Source: Strongyloides papillosus
Taxonomy: Eukaryota > Nematoda > Chromadorea > Rhabditida > Strongyloididae
DNA length: 64,000 nt
Reading direction: 5' to 3'
Assembly: GCA_005656395.1 (NCBI GenBank)
Contig: SRSI01000009.1
Location: 1,798,001-1,862,000, forward strand
The first letter of the stretch is position 1, and each line of letters starts with the position of its first letter. The notes beneath the pieces are model-generated. The model had not been told where the DNA came from, did not search any database, and saw only the letters and a list, made by a program, of their open reading frames with translations. The translations under genes were made by a program, and so were the position numbers. Shown here piece after piece: positions 35,414 to 48,800 of the stretch.

Positions 35414-37079
35414 ATGTTTCAAGTTCTAAAAAATGTACCATCTTTGAAAATACTTTTTTTGAGAAAGAAAACATTTATCACATCACCGATATATTATGTA
35501 AATGCCTCTCCTCATATCGGACATGTTTATTCAACTGTTATTGCCGATGCAGCTTTTCGATATGATAAATTAAAAAATCCCTCAACAAATAATAATGATT
35601 TTATTTTTATAACTGGTACAGATGAACATGGACAAAAAGTTCAAAAAGCTGCCAATAATGCTAATAAATCACCAAAGGAATTTTGTGATGATATTAGTAA
35701 AAATTTCAAGGATATTTTTGATAATCTTAATATTAAGTATACACATTTCGCCAGAACAACAGATGATTCACATATAAAATGTGTACAGAACATGTGGAAA
35801 ATTCTTTATTCGAAAGGTTATATTTATAAGAGTAAATATTCAGGATATTACTCACATGTTGATGAAGCTTTTTATAAAGAGAAGGATGTAGAAGAAGTTG
35901 AAAAAAATAACAAAATTACCCTTGTTTCAAAAGAAACAAAAAATGAAGTTCAATATTTAGAAGAAGAAAACTACATGTTTAAATTAGAAGATCTATATCC
36001 AAAAATAAAAAAATGGATCATTGAAAATGATGTTATTAGACCAAAACACTATATTAATCAAATACTAATGTACATGAACGAAGTTGAGGATTTATCAATT
36101 TCAAGAGATATAAAAAGAATGAGTTGGGGAATTCCTGTTCCTAATGACCCTTCACAAACCGTAATATATAAAATTTCTCGGAATAAAAGTTATTATTTTT
36201 TAGATTTATGTGTGGATGGATGCTTTAATGAATTACATGTCAGCCGTTGGACAGCCAAATGATCATTTAATTCAATGGCCACCTTCATGGCAAATTATTG
36301 GAAAAGATATAATGAAATTCCATGCAATATATTGGCCAGCATTTCTTCTCGCAGCCGATATGGAATTGCCAAAAAAACTTTTTGTCCATGGCCATTGGAC
36401 TATAGATAATGTTAAAATGTCAAAAAGTTTAGGGAATGTTGTAAATCCATTTGAAATATCCAATGTCTTATCACCAGATGGTTTAAGGTATTTCCTTTTA
36501 AAACAAGGAGTTCCTGATTCCGACAACAATTATTCAAATATAAAAGCAATTAATTTGGTTAATTCTGATTTAGTAAATAATATAGGAAATTTACTTTCGA
36601 GATCTACAGTAAAACGTTTAAATCCAGAACAATTATATTTCCCTGAAAATTATAGTAGTCTGGATCCTAAAGTTTTGGATGAAGCTCAAGATATAATAGA
36701 AGAATTAAAAGTGCTACCTCAAAAAGTAAATGAACATTATGAAAATCTTATCTTTTACAAAGGATTAGAAGAAATTATGAGTGTTTGTAAGAAGGTAAAT
36801 ACTTTCTTTCACAATACACAACCGTGGAAAAAGAGTTCTGGCAATGAATTAAGTTCAATATTATATATTACATATGAAACACTAAGAGTAATAGGATTAC
36901 TAATGCAACCTATAACACCTAATTATTCTTCAAATCTTTTAAATCAACTAGGAATTCCGGAAAACAAGAGAACATTAAACTATGCAAACTTTTCACTAGA
37001 TGAATTTACCAGGACTTCACTTAGTAAGACACCAAAACCATTACTGAAAAGGATTGATATTATAGAAAAGAAACCTTGA
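35414..37079 (+). CDS. mars-2: mitochondrial methionyl-tRNA synthetase
   Basis: Exons 35414-36160 and 36204-37079 join to 540 aa, the size of MARS2. HIGH is present at residues 34-37 (PHIGHVYS) and KMSKS at 320-324 (VKMSKSLGN), with the class I signature FITGTDEHGQKVQKAA between. IYVWMDALMNYMS and GKDIMKFHAIYWPAF are typical MetRS blocks. The anticodon-binding helices follow, with NTQPWK (about residue 460). There is no C-terminal tRNA-binding extension and no zinc-knuckle insertion, as in mitochondrial-type enzymes. The first 20 residues are basic and hydrophobic, fitting a mitochondrial presequence. It charges tRNA-Met for mitochondrial translation. An AG at 35411-35412 just before the ATG is a likely trans-splice acceptor. 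Confidence 0.92.
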
Positions 37080-37579
37080 TTTTAAAATAAAAAATTATAC
37101 AATAAGTAGTGTATTAATAAAAACTGTAAAGTTAATATTTAATTATAAAATCACTTAAAAACATCTATAACCTATATAACGTACTTCTTCTACCAAATAA
37201 TTTAACGAAACTTGTCTAATGTAGTTAAATTTTTTAGATTACAACACCAGTTAGAATACTTTGGACTTTAATACAGGTACCATCTAAATTTTCTTAACAA
37301 GAGATATTCAAGTAAATTTTTCTAATTTCTCGTCTAGACATATTGCAAATCAACGCAAATTTCTATTTTGAAATACTTCATAAAAGAACGGTTTGTCTAT
37401 CATATTCCAAGAGAAAAATTTAACAAGTGTTAGTTATAATCAAAACGTCTTAAAGAGACCTTGTATTTCACAATTGTTTTGGAAAGGAATCTTCTAGAAT
37501 TGCAATCAACTTTGTACGATTTTCCACAAATATCTTTCATTAATTTACTGTCTTATACTGTTAATTTTCTAAACTAGCA
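37080..37579. other. non-coding gap
   Basis: 500 bases between the MetRS stop and the next plus-strand ATG. AT-rich with no open frame of note. Confidence 0.4.
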
Positions 37580-38363
37580 ATGAGTGCCGAATTTGCAAAC
37601 GCTATTGTTAATGCTATTTCTGAGCAGTTACGTGGATTCAAAGAGTATTATACTCAAGGAAATACACTTATCTTAACCAAGCTTAATGCTATTGAAAAAG
37701 ATATTAAAATCATCAAAGGTTTGTTTTATTTTTTGTTTTATTAATTCATTATTTTTAGAGCATATTGAAAAAAGCTCAGGCGAGAAAACACAAAATTCCG
37801 AGCATGTTAGAATTTTTTCTTTACCAACTACTAAGGACACCATGTCTGCAAATGAGGAAGTTTTGTCAGAATGCAAAACATCCCACGATAATGCATTCGA
37901 TGAACATTTTAGACATCTTAAGGATGAAAGGGATAAAGCCTTCTCAGATTTGGATATGTATTTTGATACTACCGTTGGTGTTAAGTCTGGTGGAAAAGAA
38001 ATGACTTCCTTCACACTCTCTAGCAATGTACTTAAAGACGTTGAATGTCGACTTTATGTTAAATCTGAGGATGATGGTAAACCTACTGAAGTTGGTCAAG
38101 TTTTATGCTCTCTTACCGTTGTCACAGGTGGAAAAATATTAGAAATAGACGATAAGGGAAACTCGTCAAAGTACAAAGTTCGTTTGAACAACAAGTACAT
38201 GGACGAAGTTAGTAAGAAGGACGGGAAGAAGTACATTGCTATCATCTTCTCTGAAAAGTCATTTGATCATATTGACGGAAGTCGTTTAAAGGAATTTTAC
38301 TTAAAATTTGCGGATAAAGAAAGTGGTACTGATTTCTATGAAAAGATAAAGAAGCAGGAATAA
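37580..38363 (+). CDS. hypothetical soluble protein
   Basis: Exons 37580-37718 and 37759-38363 join in frame to 247 aa. The first 46 residues look like an amphipathic helix (FANAIVNAISEQLRGFKEYY), probably a coiled coil. A linker follows, then a Lys/Asp-rich region with beta-type alternation (VECRLYVKSEDDGK, KYKVRLNNKYMDE, KKYIAIIFSEKSF) ending in KIKKQE. No signal peptide or membrane segment. The coding sequence is less AT-rich than its neighbours, as in well-expressed genes. I do not recognise the family; it may be nematode-specific. Confidence 0.65.
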
Positions 38364-38904
38364 TATAATTATAAATTTATTTTTTAATTATCATTAAATA
38401 TATGTAAACTTTTTAGTTTTATATATTTTTTATTAAAATTTTTCCAGTTCTCTTTGATTTAAAGAACATTTTATATTTAATGTAAAACTACATAAATCTT
38501 TTTCATAATAAATTGTAATCCTTAGTTGATTTGGTAAATTTTTACTATGATAAACTGAAAATCTCTCAATCTTTTAAATCCTCCAAAGCTTATTTTACTA
38601 CTCGTAATTATTTCAACTATTATAATGAACATTTCACAAAGTTTAATCCACCTAGATATTAACTACCCAACAATCGAAAATTTTTGTTTCATCATTTAAA
38701 AATTAAAATAATAAAAAAAGTAGAATAAAACGTTACAGAGATAAATTTACTAACAAGGATAGATAAATTTATTTTAAAAATTTTGTAAGTAATTTTTGTA
38801 AGCATTCTAGTTGTATGAAAGTTTATTCTTCCTATAATTTTTATACTAATATTATTTTACAAAAGTTTTCTAATAACTTATTCTAAACATCTATAAAAGA
38901 AATA
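38364..38904. other. non-coding gap
   Basis: AT-rich spacer upstream of the low-complexity secreted protein. The last 60 bases before the ATG contain no clear TATA or splice site. No gene seen. Confidence 0.4.
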
Positions 38905-40704
38905 ATGATTAAAGATAATAGGAAAAATTACATCCTTCTTGTAATATTTATTGGATTTATTTTTATACCACTATTTGAATCAAGACTATATTTTGATAAA
39001 AAAGAATATGGGAAAATATTAAATAAACGTCAAACAGTAGTATCTTCAAATGCTAATGCTACTGGACAAGGAGATAAAGTTAATACAAATGCTGAGGCTG
39101 AACATTACAAAAATTCTGAAGGAGTAATTGGTGTTAATACTAGTTCAACTGGTGATGCCTCAGGATCAGGTCAAACTGGAGTCAATAATCAAGCATACGG
39201 ATCAGTTGGAGAAAAAGGTATTCTTTTATTTTTCCAAAAATTTTATCTATTACTACATAATTTTAGAGGTTGGGGCGGTAGGAAATTCTGGAGCACTTGG
39301 AGCTGATTCTGAATCACAATCAAACATCAATGCTGGTATTCATGGAGATAGATGGTCCGTTGAGTCATTTCAACATGCCAAAGGACAAGGTGTTGGAGAT
39401 ACTGGAGCTGCTTCAAATGGGATAATTGAAATGACGAATGGAACTGCATCATCACCATATAATTCAAATAATACTCAATCATCTGCCGGAGCAACTGGTA
39501 GTTTGTCGTCATCTTCTGAAATAGTTTCAAGTCAAGTTTTGACATGGGATGCCATTTTACTTCAACTTGTTGGAAGTGCTGTTGCACAAGGGTTGTATAA
39601 TGCTCAAGCAAATGTTGATTTAGGAGCTGGAAATGCTAATAATGGTGTTCAGGTGAATGGTATTGTATCTGGAGATAACTTAAATGGGGGTCTAGTAAAT
39701 GCTCAAGTTAATGGAAATGCTTTAATGAATAACAGTAATCATGAACTTGTAGGAAATATGTATGGAAGTGTAAATGGAACTGGAACTAGTAATTTAGTCG
39801 GAGCTAGTAATTTACAAAGTAATAGCAGCGGAGTTTCAAATTGTATGTTATATTAAAAATAATTACTTATTGATTTAAAATTTTTAGCTGTTCAGTCGTT
39901 TGGTGATGGAAAAGTTCAATCTGATGGATACAACCAAATTACTTTAAATTCAAATACCAATACTACCAATAGTCAAAATATTGAAGGAAGTTATGGGAAT
40001 ATGATTGTTAATTCAACTGCTACAGGTGCAAATACAAATATGACAATTTCTGGTGGACTTAAAGGAAATACAGGGAATGATTCAACAACGGCTATAGGAG
40101 ATGGAAATATATTATCTCAAGGATCAGATGCAAGCAATTCTTCAATGCTTGTTCATTCAAATTTAAATCCACAAGGTGATATTAATTTAATTGTTAATGG
40201 AGATGGTCAAGCATTATCTAGTGGTGGTGAAACAGGCTCATTAAATATGGTTTCAAATGGTAATGTTTCAAATACAGATGGTGTTTTAAATATAGGTACT
40301 GCTAGTGGAAGTGGTTCTGGAACAGGAGGTAAAGTCAATGTAACAGGAAATAACTTTTTAAATATAAATACTGCTGGTGCATCAGGAAATTCATATATGG
40401 GCGTTCAAGCGGAAGGAGCTGGTAATTCTAGTGCATCATCACAAGCAAAGTTATCTATTAATGACGGAAGTGGACCACCACGAGGTAAAAATAATTTTAT
40501 TTTTATTATGTAAAAAATAATCTATTTATAGATTCATCTGCACAAGGAACAGTATCAGCGACTGGTGATACCAGTAAAGTAAATTCGTATTCAGTGATAA
40601 CTGATAACAATGGGGTTCAATCGTTAATAAATCAACAAACAGCCTCGAGCTCGGGGAAAGGATCTTCCTCAGCATCGGCAAGTAATTCGGCTATTTTAAA
40701 ATAG
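38905..40704 (+). CDS. low-complexity Gly/Ser/Asn-rich secreted protein
   Basis: Exons 38905-39217, 39267-39842, 39888-40484 and 40532-40704 join in frame to 552 aa; all three introns split a codon after its first base. A hydrophobic segment at residues 9-25 (ILLVIFIGFIFIPLF) is a signal peptide or anchor. NKRQ near residue 46 could be a processing site. The rest is a repetitive run of Gly, Ser, Asn, Thr, Ala and Val with loose beta-type periodicity (for example GAGNANNGVQVNGIVSGD), almost no Cys and few charged residues. Such sequences occur in silk-like, cuticle or egg-surface matrix proteins. I see no exact repeat unit. Function is inferred only from composition: an extracellular structural or adhesive polymer. 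Confidence 0.7.
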
Positions 40705-40841
40705 ATTTAAATAATCGTACTTATTTAAAATTATAAAGTCAAATTTATCAAAATTACTTTTCTTTTTTTATATCATTAATTTTTGTTTTAACAATAAATT
40801 GTTTAAAATAGTACAATAAAAAGAAAACATTTCAAATACTT

Positions 40842-42047
40842 TTATTCATTAGGCAAATCAAATGAGCAACTAAACTTTTTTTCAAACAAACGACGAATTT
40901 TGAGAGATTTTGCCTTGAAAGCTTCCGGTAACATATCATGATCTATAATAAAAAAGTTATAAATATATAAAAATAGTTTTACCTTCGATATTTGCAAAAA
41001 GCAGACGTAATACCCATCGAATAAAATTGTTTTGTTCAATAACATTATTGAAAAAATCATCAGGACAAGTTAGTATTTGATAATATAAAACCATAAAAAT
41101 TTTTTCATATAATGAGATATGCTTATTCAGAGATGACTTTACAGAAGATAGTAGATGTAGAAATTTCTTCCATTGTTCAAAACCTTCATAAACTTGTCCA
41201 AGTAAAAAAACAACAAATGAGTATTGAAACTCTCCTAACAATTTTTGTTCACTGTCAGTTTTATAATTTTTTAATAACTGTTCAAGTAACATTGAATTAT
41301 CAATTCCACTACGTTTGTCAATATTATCTAAGGTTACTTTTGGTATTTCACTAAATCTTATTTTTTCATCTTCTTTAATATTAAAAATAGGTAATCCTTC
41401 TTCATCACTAAATCTTAATCTTGTAGGATTTTCTCTGTCAACAACTTTTCCTTTCTCATTAATTCTATCCTCTTCTGTAATAAATGTTTGCTGAGATGTA
41501 ATTCTTCCACACAAGGGATTAATTTTGTAAATAGTTTCTTTTGTAATATAATTACTTAACGAAATCCAGTTCTTTAATTTGTCAAAAGGATATACTCCAA
41601 GATTCTTATCTAAATTTTGTATGTTACTTCTTATCCTATTTTCCTTTAATATGAAAAATAAAAAATAATATATTATAATTAATGGTTACCTCTTCTTCTG
41701 TCAAAATACAATCATTGTAATTTTCCTTTTCTTTATCCCATTTCTTCATCATTATTTCTTTTTCTCCAAAATAGTGAAAAAAACCAATTCTCGGAGAATT
41801 TTTGTAACTAATATAAATATAATGTAATCCAGGTGGAATCATTTTAAACCCCATAAATTTTGGCCCAGTTATGAATGATTTGTAATCAATTCCTACTTCA
41901 ATGCCTTCTGGAAAGTCCTTGAATATCTTTAAACAGGTGTTAAAATATCAATTTAAATAAGTATTCTGAACTTACAATAAAAGAAAGATTTTGAAACATA
42001 AAACGTGCTTGATCGGGAGATAAATCATAACCTTTTAAATTATCCAT
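40842..42047 (-). CDS. AAR2 splicing factor (U5 snRNP assembly)
   Basis: Exons 42047-41976, 41926-41690, 41643-40983 and 40942-40842 join in frame to 356 aa. The N-terminal domain has the AAR2 blocks GIDYKSFITGPKFMGFKMIP and HYIYISY...RIGFFHYF. The middle block is YPFDKLKNWISLSNYITKET. The C-terminal helical domain reads LLGEFQYSFVVFLLGQVYEG followed by FEQWKKFLHLL. These match AAR2 along its whole length. AAR2 binds PRP8 during U5 snRNP maturation and is then exchanged for BRR2. It is a housekeeping nuclear gene. The region around 41360-41510 is a variable linker, as in other AAR2 proteins. Confidence 0.9.
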
Positions 42048-44727
42048 TTTTATTTTTAAAATACTTTTTTGAAAAAATAAATTTTAAAAGTTACATGACC
42101 GCGACTTCATTTTCCCCACTAAAAATAAACAGTCTTATTGTCAACTTTTTTCATCTTCACAACTGTTATCTGAAGTATGATAAATAAACAATCAAGATTA
42201 AAATGTTGCTAAAAAAGCCCTTAAGAAAATTTGTGTTTAATTAACCTTATAAAGAATGACACACTATTATTTTGCAATGTATCATCTTTTAATAGCTTTA
42301 CATAGATACAACCTTTTTCTAACACTTATAAAAATACTTCAATTTAAAACAGTGTTTACTTTAAACTCATTTTATAATTGTCTTTTTTAACTAATATGCA
42401 ACCACCTAACGGTTAAACTGTAAATAATGTTAATTAACTTCAATTACAACAATTATCATTAGAATTATTTATACAGCAAATTTTCTCAATCATTTACGTA
42501 AAACAAAAATTTTAAACAAAGAATTTTAAATTAATCGGCCCTTGCCACTTTTTAAATTAAACATTGTTCAGATGATTGATTTTATAAAGAGATAATAATT
42601 CTAAGAAATTTGATTATGTTATTAAATTTACAATAATTATGTAATTGTTTTACATATATATTAAGCTCCATTCATATAAAATTTCATGACGAGATATGAA
42701 GATTAAAAGATAAGTTGAGTACAAAGTAGATTAACTAACAAGTCCAAGATAAAAAGATTTTATATAGGTAGTCTATGTAATAAATTGCCTCAATGTCTAA
42801 TGAATAAAAGAAATTTTTCAACATTTGATTGACATCTTTTGTAATTTATGCTGTTGTTTTTTTTGAAATGACACACACATCGAGATATTAAATTTCACTC
42901 ACAGTAACTTAATAATCTTATTACTATGAAGATCATATTTAGTTTGTATTATTTAAGTTGCTGAGAACATTCATATTTTTACTTTAAGTAGCCTACTATC
43001 TCATAACTTTAAATTGGTATATTTTACAATGCAAACAGAAATGCATTTATCTTGAATACTGTATTAGCGTGATTTAAAAAAGTTGCAACCATATACAATT
43101 GTTTATATTTATATATATCTTTTTTTGACATTTAAAAAAAGAACAAATGATTAATGATAATGCTTCATGCAACAAGTATATACAATTTGTACAGAAAAAA
43201 AATTACATAAATTATATTTATTAAACAGCATATGCCATTTTTAACATAAAAAAATCGCCTTGCTTTTAATTTTTTCAAATAAATGGTGTCCTTATATCCT
43301 ATATAATCAACTAATTTAAAAAAATTAACGGTAAAATAAAAGACTGTACCAATACAGTTTAGTGGATATAAAAAGTTTTAAAAGAAATGTTATTAAAAAA
43401 TTCATTTATTATAACTCATTATTATTTTGTATGAATGAGTAAAATCTGAAGTCTTTTCCCGCCACATCTTTTCTTTTATTTTTCAAATATATTACTCCTT
43501 AAACACCACTTACAGTGAACTTAAAAGGTTATATGGTCTATTAAACATATGTATCAAATTTTTAAATATAATGTATATCATTATTATTAAAATGTCATAT
43601 ATTAGGCAGTTATTGAAAAATTTATTAAAATTTTTGAAATAAAATAAAGTATAATTATTTTATTGAAAAGTATTAGTAAAATATTTTTCAAAATTTCAAC
43701 TTTTTGATTGAATTTAAAAATTTTGTTTTTATTTAGCATAATTAATGTTCATTGATGTTATTTCTATTTCAAATAAATATAATAATCTACATGGATAATT
43801 TATTGTTATGAATTTTTCCAGCTTATTAATCCTTAATTTCAATGGAATATTCAATTTTTGACATTATCCTAGTACATTCGATTTGAAATTATGCACTCAT
43901 TTTTCAAATAATATCTAATACAATAAATTAAGTAACGAGGTAAAATGACTTTTACTCATTTTTATTTATAGTGCAATTTGAATTGGCAGTATTTTTCAAA
44001 CACATAAAAATTTAATTATAAAATCATTTGAACAATACTTAATGAGTAGTATGATATATTTACGTATATATCTTTGTACAATATTAGGAATAATATTAAT
44101 AGTTGTAAAATATTATAATTTTATTATATTTATTAATAATATATTTAATTTCATGATTTTTTAAATGTGTCATTACATTTTATTATATCTTTACTAAATC
44201 TATATTTTATTACATAATTCTAGAGAATTTACAATGTTTTCTTCTTTATGTATTTATAAGTATTATGATATTAGGAACATAATATTATTAATTCAAAATA
44301 AACATTTTTTTTAATATATATTAAATGTACTAATTTGCGCAATGTTCCATCTCATTGGCATATGGCTTTGTCGTTTTTTTGATTCTCAATTGTATACTAA
44401 TTCCTATTATATATTTGCCTAACCTTATATTATTCTTTTATTCATAGTTCATTTTTTTCTCTATCATCTTTGTGGCATAAATCAACAAAATTTGACCAAC
44501 CCACAAAAGATAGAATGGCATAAGGATGTTTAAATGCATTGTGGTCATATAATTAAGCTTATTTTCTTTAAATGACATAGTTACTATCTCTAAAATAATA
44601 ACCGGTATACAGTTTATTTGTGTAATTACTTCTAAAGTTTAGAGATCTGTATTAACCTGGTTTATTAAGATTAACTGTGCACTAGGCATTTGGCTTTTTA
44701 AAAGATGTTTTCGAAAAATACTACTAT

Positions 44728-44774
44728 ATATACCTTAAAGATATCCAAAAAAGATGTATGTATTTAAGGTATAT
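44728..44774. repeat. inverted repeat with 12-base arms
   Basis: ATATACCTTAAA and TTTAAGGTATAT face each other across about 23 bases. The RNA or single strand would form a clean hairpin. Arms are AT-rich, so chance or a small foldback element remnant are both possible. Confidence 0.4.
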
Positions 44775-45047
44775 TAAAATCGCCTATAACGGTAAATATC
44801 TGTATATCAGATAAATACCATTTCCCTACTAATTTTTCTACACTCATTTTTGACTCATTCACAGTTATTTTTAAAATTAATAACTCATTTTTGTTAAATA
44901 TGTGTATATTTTTTCATTGTTAGTTTTCTATAACTTTTGCCGTCTATTTAACAAAAAAATATATAACAGTAAAACCGTTATTTAAAAAATAATAATTGTT
45001 TTCACGCCGTTAAACATACATAGGTTAGTTAATACGTACATCAAAAG

Positions 45048-45102
45048 GATGCCGATACTAGATGTGATATTCGCGGTTTTACTACCGTTTCGGCATCTCA
45101 CA
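45048..45102. ncRNA. GC-richer structured island, possible small RNA
   Basis: GATGCCGA (45048-45055) is perfectly complementary to TCGGCATC (45090-45097). A second pair, ATGTGA (about 45062-45067) with TCACAT (about 45098-45103), crosses the first, so the two helices exclude each other or form a pseudoknot. CGG...CCG closes an inner loop. A T-run follows at about 45103-45107. The element stands out as non-AT-rich in a 3.8 kb AT-rich gap. It is not a tRNA (no T-arm or anticodon arm). It might be a small RNA, a hairpin terminator or a protein-binding palindrome. Confidence 0.3.
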
Positions 45103-45833
45103 TTTTTATTTAAATGCTTATCTTTTAGGTAACTTATAGATGCCAAAAACAGCATTTAGTTTGTTTTCATAATATAATCAAATATTAAATACATTGTTTG
45201 TTCCTTTTTATTAGACTATTAATTTGTCTTTGATCATAAAATAATATAGATTTTATTTAAAAGTCGTTTACCGATTTATTTGATGACAAAGGGGTTTAGA
45301 AATTTATATTAAAACAGCTTGATTTCAACATTATGATATATACCTTTTGTTTTCCCATTTCCATTATTTATGATAGTGTAATACTATAAATAAGCTGACC
45401 ATCAATAATGAATAAAAGTTGTCAAATGGTTTCACAATTATATAAATATTTAGTATATTTTCTCATGGCTACATATTAAAAAAGCTCTAAAGAATAGTGT
45501 TGACATAATTATAGATATTTTTTAGTGTTTATTGTCAATTTAATTTTTCCTTACAGTATTAGGATGTCATGTCGTATAAGATGACAGCTAGATTATTATA
45601 TGACCTAAAATATAATATAAAATCGCAGGATTCGTGGACAGTAGATTTATATTAAATTATGTTCACACTGTATCTTTTATGTTGTTTTTAGCACTAACTA
45701 AAATTCCTCGAGTAACATGAATGAATTGTTTGTTTGTCTTTAGTATTTACGCTATTTTTAATATTTTTTTATCTCTCTTTATCAAATATTTTGTAATGTA
45801 TTTTATAAAATGATCAAATTAATCAATTTCAGA

Positions 45834-48800
45834 ATGTTAACTACTTCCTCTCCTGCTGAAAAAACGAGAGACTTATCTTCAGAAAATTTAGGCGCACTTC
45901 CAGTAAATTCATTTAATAGTTTTGAATTATGGAACAAAGAAAATGAACTAGACAGTTCTGATGATTCAGAAGATGACACAGTATCAGATGGATATCCTTT
46001 GAATGTAAATCCCTTATCAGACAGTGTGTCGGATTTTACAACATCAGATTCAGAATTATATAAATCTTCAAATTCTGTTGACATTAATTGGCAAAGAATT
46101 ATTTCAAAAAAGAGGCGGACGCATTACTTTTCAACTCCAAAAACAAAATTAAGGAAAATTCCTTCATTTCCAAGTATACCACATTCTAATAATTCATCTT
46201 CTTTTGAAAATTATGAAGATGATCTTGATGATGATTCTTTCACTGAATATGAACATGGAAATTCAAAATCAAAGCGACATTGCAAACTTTCTGTAATTAA
46301 AGAGCTTAATAGTCCATCACCTTTTCACAATTCAGGTGAAATAAATGAATTTAATACAAATTTCGTACATCCTTCACGTCTTGATAGTAAATGGAATCCA
46401 ATGCAGACATCGACAAAAACTGCTCTTAACAACTATGATTGTGATACATTGCCTAAAAATAAACCAAGGACTAAGATGGGAACAAAAAGAATACCTTTTG
46501 GTTCATATAATGAGATACATGATTTTACTACTCAATGTTCTCCAATACGAAATGTTCCACCATTAGATAGATGTAGATTAATAAAACAACAGAATATTTT
46601 CAAATCAGAACAATTTGGTTTACCCACTCAATGTGCAAGACAATGGGGATGTAAGGGAATTTTATATCTTAAAATATCTCTAGTTGGTGATGTTATCAAT
46701 TTCACTGTAAATAAGTCAATTTATTTCGCTAACCCTATTTTAGACAATACTTCTTCTTATGTTAAATTAGAATTGAAACATAGGGATAGTACAAAGTCAT
46801 CAGATTCTTACAGACATTCAAAAGATGTGTATTCACATCATAGCAACCATTATTATCATAGAAAAAATGTCTCGTATAGAACAAAAACAGTTCCCAATAC
46901 AAATAAACCAGAATTTAATGAAACTTTTTCATTTAAAATTACTCCTTCGAATATTAAGAAACATGACCGTATTGGAATTAGTGTTTATTCAACATCTCCT
47001 AACAATGAATTGAAGAAAGGGAAAATTGGTTGTATGACTTTTCCTATAAAGAGGTTAATAAAAAAGGCATATCAACAAAACGATTATACGTTTGGCCGCT
47101 CCTCAAGCGGAACATATATTATAAACGATGGGGGTTTCTTTTTACTTGGCCCAACACATGGAGAAAAAACTAACTTCCCTATTAATAAGGTAAGTTTTTG
47201 AAAATTAATTAAGTACTAAATACATTTTTATTAAGATTAAACTAAGGAAATTTTACGATGACTTTGGAACATCTGTTGATTCTTCTTCAATTGGAACGTC
47301 TTCTATCCATTCACGATCCCCTCTTAAGGTAGGTTTATTTTTGTTATGATTTATATTTTCAAATTTTAAAAAAATTTATTTTTATTTACCAACTTTTATG
47401 AAATTTATTTGGAAAAAATATTATTTTTGAAGTTTAAAAAAGATACATTTTATGTTAACATATCACAAACCACATATAAAATGCTTTTATGTTAATTTGT
47501 AAAATTTATAGCATAAAAATTTATATTTTTAAGTATATGGCTATATTTTTTAGTTTGTAGTGTGAAAAATTCATTCTGTTGTAGCTTAAGTGCTTATTAA
47601 CCATAAATTTATCTTTTAAAATTGTTATTTAGATAGGTTAATTTTATAATATAATTAATAGTTTTCAACATTTAAAATTTTATGTATTTTATTAAAATGA
47701 CATCACAAAGATATTGTTATTTATGTAACTACATATTTTTAATAAGCTCATATCATTAATTCTCGTATCATGCTTCACAATTTCTTATCAATTTACATGA
47801 TTGTACAAGTTACCAGCTAAAGTAATCAATCTTTCCAAAAATTTATCTTTCTCATATTTTTATTATTAACTAAATTTTTTCTTACAGTAATCGTAAATTT
47901 TAATTAAATTTTACTCCATAGATAACTAAATTTTATTATTTTTTTCCACTCTAAGTGTACACTTCATTATTGTAACTATTATTACTTATACTATTTTTAG
48001 TGTATAATTATCCATTTTAGTCTAGGATTTTAAATTGTAGTTTATTTTCATTATTTTTACATAATATTTATATGAAAGATGTCAGTAGATTATTATTTTT
48101 TATGTGATAACACATTAAATATATCTTTAATTTAATACCTATATAAATATTTAAAATTTTTATTACTTATAAAATTTATTTTAGAAGTTTTTGATAATGT
48201 TAGATTATAAAGAGATTACTTTATTTTAAATATGTTTTAAGTTTTTCTTCAAAAAGTTTGTATAATTTTTTTAAAAAGGATTGTTGATCTGTTTTTGTGT
48301 TGGTTTTAGAAAAAATGTGTTTGGCGTACGTAGTTTATTTCTATTAGAGTATGTAATGTTATTATTATAAGTATTATTATAACATTTATTAAGCCTCAAT
48401 GAATGGTCAATACAAAGTCATTGGATAAACAAGCAGTTTTCTACTTTTTATAGTCTATTTTTCCTTAATATACATATATCATTAAAAGACATAATGTTAG
48501 AATATTTATAAATTACAATTCTTTATATTTAGGTCTTTTTACAAATTTAAAATTGCTATTTTTTATTTATTAATTACTCAATAAAATAGTAAACATCTCC
48601 TTAATCTTTGGTAAAATTAGTTTTACAACTAACAGCCTTCAGCTTTCCTTATTTTCTCCATTAATTGCCACACAAAACTGTTAATATTTTTCTAATATTT
48701 ACATTAACATATTAAATAACAAAATAACAAAGCTATGCTGAAATTTTAATTATTTTATATAACATGGTCTTTTCAAATTTTATTTCTTAAAATTTTTATT

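Larger units (their letters stand above)
42048..45833. other. 3.8 kb non-coding stretch
   Basis: The longest gene-free interval in the window, between the AAR2 start (minus) and the C2-RGS start (plus). AT-rich with no long open frame. Two inverted-repeat elements, listed separately (about 44727-44775 and 45048-45102), are its only structured features. It is likely to hold regulatory DNA for the signalling gene downstream. Confidence 0.45.

Noticed and set aside
37765..38004. Open frames overlapping the 247-aa gene in other frames and on the minus strand
   Set aside because: They share bases with a better-supported spliced gene and show no family features.
45810..45833. Upstream in-frame ATG of the C2-RGS gene
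   Set aside because: The next eight codons run through a splice-acceptor-like TTTCAG, so the ATG at 45834 is the better start.
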